The position numbers and the translations under genes were made by a program. Positions 25,621 to 32,286 of a stretch of 64,000 nt of DNA are shown here, one piece after another. Under the pieces are notes generated by a model. That model did no database searches, had not been told where the DNA came from, and saw nothing but the letters and a program-made list of their open reading frames with translations. The DNA comes from Comamonas testosteroni TK102 (GTDB lineage: Bacteria; Pseudomonadota; Gammaproteobacteria; Burkholderiales; Burkholderiaceae_C): NCBI RefSeq assembly GCF_000739375.1, contig NZ_CP006704.1, positions 3,038,001-3,102,000 of the forward strand, written 5' to 3'. How positions within the stretch are numbered: the stretch's first letter is position 1; every line of letters starts with the position of its first letter.

Positions 25621-27423
25621 ATGGTTGAATCTCAGAAGCTCAGGCAGGATCTCACAGTTAAGGGTGAGTCAGTTGAGAGGATCTACGGAAACTACCAAGC
25701 TTGGAGGTACATCGTTAACCGTAGGTACCAACGGAAACTAGTTTGGACTCTCGAAGAGAAGCGGCGCTTTATCGACTCCATCATTAATGGGTATCCGGTG
25801 CCTATCGTTTTGCTGGCAGAGCAAAAGCTTGCGAGCGGTCTGAGCAAGTTTGAGATCATTGACGGCATGCAGCGTCTCAATGCCGTCTTTGGTTTTATTG
25901 AGAATGAGTACTCTGTAAACGGTAGTTTCTTCGATCTGAATACTATGGCGGAGACGAAGGCCTTGCTTGATGCTGGCACGCTTCACCAGCGTGAGCCTGT
26001 CTTGGCGAGAGATGTCTGCGTTCAGATCGCTGCGTACACGGTGCCTTTGTCGATCTACGAGTTTGCTGGCGATGCCGATGTAGACGAAGTGTTCCGCCGT
26101 ATTAACTCAGGCGGACGAAAGCTGTCTCGGCAGGAACTGCGAATCGCGGGTTCAACGGGCCATTTCGCTCAGGCGGTTCGCCGCATCGCAGCTAAAGTTC
26201 GCGGCGACGCCTCCGGCTCCGATGAACTCCCTCTAAATGAAATGAAGAAGATCTCGATCACTAACCGAGAGCTTCCTTATGGCATTGATGTTGACGAGGT
26301 TTTCTGGATCAAACAGGGCGTGCTTACCAAGGAGCAGGTACGTGAATCTCGCGATGAAGAAATCATCGCCGATGTCCTCGCATATATGCTAATGGACCCG
26401 AAGCCGCCCTCTCGTAGCGAGGTGTTGGACGATTTCTTCGGCTATAGCGATGGTAAAGGCTCGACTCAGCGGCACGAGCAGATCGAACTTGCCACGCAGA
26501 AGGTAACGACCGAAGTAATTACCGCCGATTTCCAGCGAGTATTGGATCAACTGAAGATTACGTTGAACCGCTCCGGTCGCACGCTCGGGTACTTGCTTTT
26601 CGGCGAGAAGCCGCCTAGCGCACCTCGATACTTCCAGGTTGTCTTCCTCGCTTTACACAAGCTAATGGTGCTGGAAAACAAAGAAGTCGTTGACCAAGAC
26701 CAACTCATTAGGCTTCTCGATGGCGGCGGAGACAAGATTCAGGTGCCCGAGGGTGGGCGTTGGGGTGCTGAGGATCGATCACAACTAGTGAATGGTGCGG
26801 CAGGCATTTATGGCGCAGCCTTCGGGCCAAGTAAGGCGTATGACCCGGCCCAGGTTCGATGGATTACTCAGATGGAGAATATCCTGACGCAGTCATATAC
26901 CGAGCAAGCTGCATACGACTTTAAACAGGGGTTTCTTCGTCTCGACGGAAAACATACCTTTGATGAGGATAGCTTCGATAAGGTATTGAAGACATTGGCT
27001 GGAATTGCCAATATCGGAAAAGGCGTTCGCGGTTACGTCCTGGTGGGCGTAGCAGATACTGAAGCAGATGCGAGGCGCGTTGGGCAGTTGTACGGTGTTG
27101 ATGCAAGGCCATTCGAACGGTTCTTCATCACCGGCGTAGAGCATGAAGCCACAGCTTTAGGGCGATCTCTTGATGAGTTGTTCATGGAGTTGACTACGCG
27201 CATCAAGAGTTCAGCCCTATCGGAGCCGTTGAAAGACTACGTGGCTAGACACGTGAAGTCGGTGCGCTACTACGACAAAACTGTCTTCGTATTCGAGGCC
27301 CAGGCTCAGGCCGAGCCTTCGAACTTCAAAGGTGCTTTCTTCGTGCGACATGGCAACAAGTTGGCAGAGGTTCCAACTGAACAATTCGGTGAGTTGTTCA
27401 AGCGGTTCATTGCTGGTCAGTAA
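25621..27423 (+). CDS. DUF262-AlbA_2 (Schlafen-like) fusion protein
   Basis: 600 residues. The N-terminal ~250 residues are a DUF262 (ParB/GmrS-like) domain with IIDGMQRLNAVFGF (D81-R85), the conserved DGxxR motif, and VFRRINSGGRKLSRQELR. The C-terminal ~170 match an AlbA_2/Schlafen-like domain: E428...DFK (433-435), LKTLAGIANIGKG, GYVLVGVAD (471-479) and a final FFVRHGNKLAEV. DUF262 domains occur in the GmrSD type IV restriction enzyme and other defence nucleases; AlbA_2 domains bind nucleic acid or nucleotides. Joining them in one chain suggests a nuclease/NTP-using defence factor. Start is ATG 25621 after GGAAATAGTCA; no frameshift seen. Confidence 0.85.
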   Translation: MVESQKLRQDLTVKGESVERIYGNYQAWRYIVNRRYQRKLVWTLEEKRRFIDSIINGYPVPIVLLAEQKLASGLSKFEIIDGMQRLNAVFGFIENEYSVNGSFFDLNTMAETKALLDAGTLHQREPVLARDVCVQIAAYTVPLSIYEFAGDADVDEVFRRINSGGRKLSRQELRIAGSTGHFAQAVRRIAAKVRGDASGSDELPLNEMKKISITNRELPYGIDVDEVFWIKQGVLTKEQVRESRDEEIIADVLAYMLMDPKPPSRSEVLDDFFGYSDGKGSTQRHEQIELATQKVTTEVITADFQRVLDQLKITLNRSGRTLGYLLFGEKPPSAPRYFQVVFLALHKLMVLENKEVVDQDQLIRLLDGGGDKIQVPEGGRWGAEDRSQLVNGAAGIYGAAFGPSKAYDPAQVRWITQMENILTQSYTEQAAYDFKQGFLRLDGKHTFDEDSFDKVLKTLAGIANIGKGVRGYVLVGVADTEADARRVGQLYGVDARPFERFFITGVEHEATALGRSLDELFMELTTRIKSSALSEPLKDYVARHVKSVRYYDKTVFVFEAQAQAEPSNFKGAFFVRHGNKLAEVPTEQFGELFKRFIAGQ

Positions 27424-27549
27424 ATGGTTCTAATTGTTTTTCGCTGGTTTGGAAGTAAGAGCCACAGACTTTCACGCGTTGGTCTCGAACGGCATGCCAA
27501 CGTCGGGCTCAGTCCGCCGGCGTTTGAAGGATATGCGGTGACGCAATGA
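27424..27549 (+). CDS. Possible 41-residue linking ORF
   Basis: ATG 27424 follows directly after the TAA of the DUF262 gene (TAAATG) and its TGA overlaps the ATG of the GIY-YIG gene (ATGA). The product begins MVLIVFRWFGSKSHRLSR. Perfect junctions on both sides suggest a leader or coupling ORF, otherwise the 122-bp gap would be empty. There is no Shine-Dalgarno of its own and no homology was recognised. Confidence 0.35.
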   Translation: MVLIVFRWFGSKSHRLSRVGLERHANVGLSPPAFEGYAVTQ

Positions 27550-28664
27550 AGCTAAACAAAGCTTGGTGGGAGCATCTTGCGCCGAAGTCTATGATTGGAC
27601 GGCGGCGTGAGGTTGAGCAGTTGCTTGAAGACTTCATTCGGACCTCCGACTACGCACGGGAATGGGCGCGGGTGGCTGCGAATCCCCATGGCGTGTTTAG
27701 GCTCCAGCCAGGCCAACTGATACCCGCGGTGCGCATGATTTTCATGGGCGACCGTCCGGGGTTCATCTCTCCGTTCCGGAAGCTCATGGATGGGCACAGA
27801 ACGGTGGATCGCATGCCAGAGTACGGTCTTGGCGCCCTGGGCGGAGGCGAGTTAGCTATCCAACCTACGATTTCGGTGGAAGTCGTTACTGATCCTGCGT
27901 ACTTGGCTGCCGCCATGCGCGGAGTTACGCAGATTAACGAAAGCACCATCCGGAGCCCTAGCCTTGTATTTTCGGTGCCCGCGCACTTCCTGCTATCGCC
28001 CAAGCACTACCCCGAACGCGCATACGTCCTCTACCAGCACATCTTCGGCGCTGGTGCGTCGTACCCTGACGACGGGTACTTCTATGTGGGTGTGTCCACC
28101 CGCAGCTGGCAAAAGCGCTGGTCCGAGCACCGTCGCGCTATTGAGATGGGCAGTCCATTGCTTTTCCATCGCCGATTTCGAGAAGAGCAAAAGGGCGGAC
28201 GCCTCACGTACGTGCACCACAGGGTGATGGCTATCACCGACGATCTAGAGGAACTCTACGAGTCGGAGGAGTTTCTAGTTGAAGGACATTGGGATGACGA
28301 ACGCCGGCTCAACATGGTGCCGGGCGGAAAGAGCGGCCTGCGGTACCTGCGTGAGAACGGATTGCTTTCGAGGGGCGTCGTTCCTCTGCCCGATGACCGC
28401 GACAAGATTCTGCACAAGTGGCTGAATGACCATCCGCGCTTGGGATTACCGGCCCCATGGGTCGCCGAAAAGTGGAAGGACAACGACTGGGCGATAGCGC
28501 AGATTTGCGGGCGGGACGGGCGCTTATCCGTGGTCCAAGTCAAGGCAATACGCGAGCTTGCAAACAACCACACGCCCGAGGAAATTTACGTGCGCATCGG
28601 CGCGAAAGACGTGGATCAAGTGAAACGAGTCTTGGATGGGAAAACCTACGCACGAATAGCCTGA
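27546..28664 (+). CDS. GIY-YIG-type nuclease protein
   Basis: 372 residues. A GIY-YIG domain lies at about 158-265: VLYQH (161-165), FYVGVSTRSWQKRW (179-192, with R191), H195, a catalytic-type Glu near 241-242 (YESEEFLVE) and N256...PGG (259-261). The N-terminal ~150 residues are an unrecognised domain that may set specificity; the C-terminal ~70 residues end in a helix-turn-helix-like repeat (EEIYVRIGAKDVDQVKRV). The product would cleave DNA or RNA. It follows the DUF262-AlbA_2 gene on the same strand and precedes two terminators, which closes the island. Confidence 0.82.
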   Translation: MKLNKAWWEHLAPKSMIGRRREVEQLLEDFIRTSDYAREWARVAANPHGVFRLQPGQLIPAVRMIFMGDRPGFISPFRKLMDGHRTVDRMPEYGLGALGGGELAIQPTISVEVVTDPAYLAAAMRGVTQINESTIRSPSLVFSVPAHFLLSPKHYPERAYVLYQHIFGAGASYPDDGYFYVGVSTRSWQKRWSEHRRAIEMGSPLLFHRRFREEQKGGRLTYVHHRVMAITDDLEELYESEEFLVEGHWDDERRLNMVPGGKSGLRYLRENGLLSRGVVPLPDDRDKILHKWLNDHPRLGLPAPWVAEKWKDNDWAIAQICGRDGRLSVVQVKAIRELANNHTPEEIYVRIGAKDVDQVKRVLDGKTYARIA

Positions 28665-28682
28665 TTTCCCAACTAGAGAATC

Positions 28683-28712
28683 AAGCCACCACGGTTCGCG
28701 CTGGTGGCTTTT
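28683..28712 (+). terminator. Rho-independent terminator after the GIY-YIG gene
   Basis: Stem AAGCCACCA (28683-28691) with TGGTGGCTT (28702-28710), 10-nt loop, followed by further T. It ends the three-gene island. Confidence 0.8.
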
Positions 28713-28772
28713 CAACGCCTGAAAAGATCAAGTCAATTAGTAAGCACGTTTGGGCCAAAGCCATTTGGAATA

Positions 28773-28810
28773 AAAGGCCCCTACTCACCCCGCTGTGTAG
28801 GGGCCTTTCT
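28773..28810. terminator. Strong bidirectional terminator
   Basis: A 12-bp stem AAAGGCCCCTAC (28773-28784) / GTAGGGGCCTTT (28797-28808) with a 12-nt loop, A run on the left and T run on the right. It would insulate the defence-like island from the transfer operon. Confidence 0.8.
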
Positions 28811-28851
28811 AATCCCCCGTACAGCCCTTTCCCGGTACCAGTAAATCCTTT

Positions 28852-28882
28852 GCGCATACTCCGATTTTTGAGGAGTATGCGC
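28852..28882. repeat. Perfect 11-bp inverted repeat upstream of the transfer operon
   Basis: Arms GCGCATACTCC (28852-28862) and GGAGTATGCGC (28872-28882), 9-nt loop GATTTTTGA. No U run follows, so it is not a typical terminator. GTAC-containing imperfect repeats flank it (28819, 28835, 28901, 28925). It could be a regulator or nick-region structure of the transfer system, but no function can be assigned. Confidence 0.6.
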
Positions 28883-29173
28883 GCCCTTTGGATAGGTCCT
28901 GTACCCAGTAAAGCCGTTTGTCCTGTACGCGAGTCGGCCCCTGCCGCTCGCTGTCCCTTATGCCCTTAAATTAACAACCATTTATTGTTATTTTTGTCAA
29001 GCGTAAACCGTTAGGCATGTAACGCACGGTTTCCGCTGGTGACAAAGCGGCAGCTCTAAGAACATTCGGCCCGGCGACTGACGCATTGCGTCGACACCCC
29101 CGGTCCACTGATCTTCTTCGCACACCTCCTCTTGGTTGTGGTCCGGGTTCTTTTTACGGAGTTCCTACGGTCC
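28883..29173 (+). other. Leader region of the GI-type transfer operon
   Basis: About 290 bp without a credible gene. It includes GTAC-type repeats (GTACCCAGTAAAGCC near 28901, GTCCTGTAC twice), an AT-rich block at 28965-29000 and possible -35/-10 TTGTCA...ATGTAA that is weak. A long leader here fits regulated expression of the transfer genes. Confidence 0.45.
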
Positions 29174-29677
29174 ATGACCCGCATGCCCAGATTCTTTGCC
29201 AGCATGGCTTTGCTGGCCATGGCTTCAGCCCAGGCCACCCCTCAGCTTGTTGATGGCAACAAGCGCCTGCAGTTGGGTCGCTATACGACTGCCGAAGCCC
29301 TGCCACAGCCGCATCTGAATGAGCCGCTGGCCCTGGTGGCCCAGCTCACATTCCCGCGCGAACAGGTGACGACCGTTGGCGAAGCCATCGAGTACACGCT
29401 GCTTCGTACGGGCTATGCCCTGGTGGATTCCCAATCACTGACTTCCGATGCGCGGCGCTTTCTCGGTCTGCCGCTGCCCGAAGCTCAGCGCACGCTAGGC
29501 CCGTTTTCTGTTCAAGACGTTCTGAATGTGCTGGTGGGCACAGCATGGCGCTGGCACACCGACCAAATCACTCGCCGTGTGTGGTTCACCCTCGCCAACG
29601 CACCCAAGCCTCGCCGCCTGGAGCCCATCGTCAGCCCTAGCACTACGCCTCAGCCGAAGGCGTCCGCCAAGGAGTGA
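29174..29677 (+). CDS. PilL-like protein, first gene of the GI-type (MPF_G) transfer cluster
   Basis: 167 residues from ATG 29174 (ATG 29183 is the alternative). A signal peptide (about residues 1-20, ending ASAQA) is followed by RYTTAEALPQPHLNEPL and VGEAIEYTLLRTGYALVD, then LGPFSVQDVLNVLVGTAWRW: the pattern of the PilL N-terminal family that heads the transfer region of PFGI-1/ICEHin1056-type ICEs. Role: periplasmic component of the secretion or pilus system, not precisely defined. It overlaps or abuts the next gene. Confidence 0.8.
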   Translation: MTRMPRFFASMALLAMASAQATPQLVDGNKRLQLGRYTTAEALPQPHLNEPLALVAQLTFPREQVTTVGEAIEYTLLRTGYALVDSQSLTSDARRFLGLPLPEAQRTLGPFSVQDVLNVLVGTAWRWHTDQITRRVWFTLANAPKPRRLEPIVSPSTTPQPKASAKE

Positions 29678-29679
29678 GC

Positions 29680-31044
29680 ATGTCGGAACAAAGCACTGTC
29701 GATGCAGACGTACAAGTGACTGAGCCAAGCGTGCCGCCGCCGCCGCCTCCCGATGTGGCAGATTTGTCGCCTGCGGTTTCTGTGGCCCCCGAGGTCACTG
29801 GTGTTGATGATTCAGCTGTCGATCATTCTTGGTTGAGCGAGCTTGAGACTGCCGCTCCTCTCAGTGCTGCCACTGCAACTGCGTCGGCAGCTGCTGCGCC
29901 TGTTGAGGTCAAAAACCGGCCCGGATTCTTCGCCCGCGCTTTTGGTCGCGCACCAGCTGCAGCAAAGCCACGCAAGGCCGAGGTGCCTGTGAGTGTTGAA
30001 TCCAGCGAAATCCCATCGCGACGCAAGTCGACGAACCCATGGGTGCTGCGCACAGTCGGCATTGCGGGTGTCGTGGGGATGTTGGCAGTGGGGTACCTTC
30101 AATACGGGTCGAAACGTCTACCAGCACTGGATCTGCTTGGCTCATCGCTTCCCGAGGCCGGCCTGGTGGCGCCGCAGCCTGCTTTCGATGCTTCCGAGTT
30201 CGATCCGCGCCTGGCTGACACCTCCCCGCTGCCCCTTGCGCCGTTGGCTGATGCGGCTGCGGCACCTATCGGCGGAGCACCAGCTGGCGACGCGGACCCA
30301 ATCCCCGTGGGCATGCAGCCAGAATTCGATCCAGAGGCGGTTATGCGGCAGTCTGCAGCTGATGCAGGCGTTGCCAGCCTGGGGGACGCGGGCGCTGTGC
30401 CGCAAGCCGTGGCCAACTTGGCCCTGCAGCGAAATGAGGCCGCTGCAGCAGCACCGGCTGGTAGTCCACCTATTACTGCCGCACCAGCGCCGACTATGGC
30501 GGTGGCCCCCACGGCAGTGGCGACTGCAACACCAGTCGGCGTCGACCCCCAGATGCTTGATCGCATGAAGCGCATGGAAGACATGATGTTGCTGATGTCC
30601 CAGCAACTGGCCGCCATGCAGCAGGCCAACGCACTTGCTGGCAAGACCTCTGCGGCACCGGCTCCTGCTCCTGCGGTAGCCCCTGCAGTGGCTCCGGCAG
30701 CCGCACAGGCCGCCCCCATCGAGCAGCCGTCGCCGCGCCCAGCGCCCAAGCGCGTGATGGTGAAGGCGAAGCCGGCGACTCCACGCCAGGCTGCAAAGGT
30801 CGTCGCAGCGAAGCCTGCGGCAGCCCCTACGGGTGCCCAGCTCGTGTCCGTCGATATGTGGAACGGCGAGCCGTCGGTCGTGGTCGCGTCGGGCGTGCCC
30901 GGAGATCGCAGCGTGCGTGTCTTGCGCCCAGGTGATGTGGTCAACGGCTTGTCCCTCAAGTCGGCGGACCCTGTGTCGCGGACTGCCACGTTCGTGGCTC
31001 CCGGCAGCCAGGGCCTGACGCTCTCCGTGAGCAATGGAGGCTGA
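29680..31044 (+). CDS. Membrane-anchored Ala/Pro-rich transfer protein
   Basis: 454 residues from ATG 29680, which has AAGGAG 5 nt upstream (GTG 29674 would place that site too close). Layout: cytoplasmic N-terminus, one transmembrane helix at about 122-141 (VLRTVGIAGVVGMLAVGYLQ), long Ala/Pro-rich periplasmic linker, a short coiled coil with MKRMEDMMLLMSQQLAAMQQ, another Ala/Pro run, and a ~65-residue beta-rich end (VDMWNGEPSVVVASG). The layout recalls TonB/PilP/VirB10-like spanning proteins, but I do not recognise the family. Confidence 0.75.
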   Translation: MSEQSTVDADVQVTEPSVPPPPPPDVADLSPAVSVAPEVTGVDDSAVDHSWLSELETAAPLSAATATASAAAAPVEVKNRPGFFARAFGRAPAAAKPRKAEVPVSVESSEIPSRRKSTNPWVLRTVGIAGVVGMLAVGYLQYGSKRLPALDLLGSSLPEAGLVAPQPAFDASEFDPRLADTSPLPLAPLADAAAAPIGGAPAGDADPIPVGMQPEFDPEAVMRQSAADAGVASLGDAGAVPQAVANLALQRNEAAAAAPAGSPPITAAPAPTMAVAPTAVATATPVGVDPQMLDRMKRMEDMMLLMSQQLAAMQQANALAGKTSAAPAPAPAVAPAVAPAAAQAAPIEQPSPRPAPKRVMVKAKPATPRQAAKVVAAKPAAAPTGAQLVSVDMWNGEPSVVVASGVPGDRSVRVLRPGDVVNGLSLKSADPVSRTATFVAPGSQGLTLSVSNGG

Positions 31045-31047
31045 TTG

Positions 31048-31578
31048 ATGAAAAAAACTGCCTTTATTGCCACCGTGGTCGCATTGCAGCTGAGCACGGG
31101 CGCCCTTGCGCAGCTGCGCACTGGCCGCACTGCAGAAGCTAGCTCGTTGCCCAGCACGACTCAACAGGGCCGCTCGCAACTGGACGAGACAGCGCGTGCT
31201 GTGCAACAGATGTGGGGTCTGACTGCCGATGAGATGCAGCGCGCCAAGGTGCTGTCGCTGGGACCTCGTGCCAATTTCTCAGTCAAGGAGCTCTCGCCCC
31301 TTGAGGTCCTGGGCATTCATGCTCGCAACGATGCAGAGCGCCGCCAGTATGCCGAGCGCATGGCGCGGATCTTCCACCAGGATGTGGAGCGAAGCATCTT
31401 GTGGGACCGTGAAATGCAGGCGGCCATGGCCCGCCTGTATCCCAATGAGCCGATGGTGAACTATGACGGCCTGCCACGCGTGCAGTCGTCTGTAGGTGCA
31501 GCCGACATGCTGAACGTGCCACGCACGCAGATCATCGAGCGCGCATCGCCAGCTCCCGCCAACCGCGGAAAACGCTGA
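31048..31578 (+). CDS. PFL_4693-family ICE protein
   Basis: 176 residues from ATG 31048, 3 bp after the previous stop, with GGAGG upstream. Signal peptide to about residue 21, then MWGLTADEMQRAKVLSLGPR and LSPLEVLGIHARNDAERRQY, the conserved core of the PFL_4693 family of integrating conjugative elements. Exported, function within the GI-type secretion system not known. Followed by the PFL_4695 gene after 1 bp. Confidence 0.85.
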   Translation: MKKTAFIATVVALQLSTGALAQLRTGRTAEASSLPSTTQQGRSQLDETARAVQQMWGLTADEMQRAKVLSLGPRANFSVKELSPLEVLGIHARNDAERRQYAERMARIFHQDVERSILWDREMQAAMARLYPNEPMVNYDGLPRVQSSVGAADMLNVPRTQIIERASPAPANRGKR

Positions 31579-31579
31579 T

Positions 31580-32119
31580 ATGCACTGCAGGTTCGCCATC
31601 CTCGCCCTTGGATTCGCTTGCAGCGCGCCGGCCCTGGCCGGCGTGGAGCTGGAGATGATCCACGACAGCGGCAAGTCGGTGCCGTTGGCGCCCTATGTGG
31701 CCCAGATCGTGGGCGGCACAGATGAGGCGAATGTGCTCGACGGGCTGCGTTTCCCATTTCGCAGCCAATTGCGCGGAGGTGTGCTCAAGCAAGACGGCGC
31801 GCAGGTCTTCAATGGCCAATGGCTGACTCAGCCCATGTTCGTGATCGGCGCGGACGACGCGTCTTTGCGCTGGGTAGCCTTCAATCACAAGAAGCTGATA
31901 CAGCTCAATGCTGTCGGCATTGTGGTGCAGGCAGCAACGCCAGCCGCATTCAAGCTGCTGCAGCAAGTGGCCAACCCCTTGCAATTGGCTCCTGATACAG
32001 GGGCATTCCTTGCAGAAACATTGATCGCCAAGGGTGCGCCAGTTTTTCCCGTGCTGGTGCACAGCAATGGCCGCGCCTACCAGATCCTGCCCCAGCGCAC
32101 GTTTGGAGTGGCTCCATGA
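31580..32119 (+). CDS. PFL_4695-family ICE protein
   Basis: 179 residues. Signal peptide to about residue 20 (ALGFACSAPALAG). Segments LRFPFRSQLRGGVL, MFVIGADDASLRWV, LNAVGIVVQAATPAAFKLLQ and VFPVLVHSNG are those of the PFL_4695 family. Periplasmic, with no known enzymatic role. The stop overlaps a small ORF (ATGA). Confidence 0.85.
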   Translation: MHCRFAILALGFACSAPALAGVELEMIHDSGKSVPLAPYVAQIVGGTDEANVLDGLRFPFRSQLRGGVLKQDGAQVFNGQWLTQPMFVIGADDASLRWVAFNHKKLIQLNAVGIVVQAATPAAFKLLQQVANPLQLAPDTGAFLAETLIAKGAPVFPVLVHSNGRAYQILPQRTFGVAP

Positions 32120-32286
32120 GCGAACTCGGCCTGGTGCATATCGGATTGGAAGGCACGGTGAAAGCATGTGCCAATGCTCGGCTGTTGCGCGTTAGGCTGG
32201 TTCAGCTTGGAACGCCTTTTGCGGCTGCGCAGTCCCAAAATGTTCCAAGCCATCACGGCATGTTCCAGCTGGAGGGCATGCAGTGA
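32116..32286 (+). CDS. Possible 56-residue ORF between PFL_4695 and traD
   Basis: The ATG overlaps the upstream stop (ATGA) and the stop overlaps the traD GTG (GTGA), so the two genes are joined only through this ORF. It starts MSELGLVHIGLEGTVKACAN and has no signal peptide or recognised domain. The codon use is like the neighbours. The two perfect junctions argue that it is translated, perhaps as a coupling device or a small partner of TraD. Confidence 0.5.
   Translation: MSELGLVHIGLEGTVKACANARLLRVRLVQLGTPFAAAQSQNVPSHHGMFQLEGMQ

Noticed and set aside
30099..31206. Minus-strand frames of about 350 residues opposite the Ala/Pro-rich transfer gene
   Set aside because: Repetitive Ala/Cys/Gly text produced by the low-complexity coding strand.
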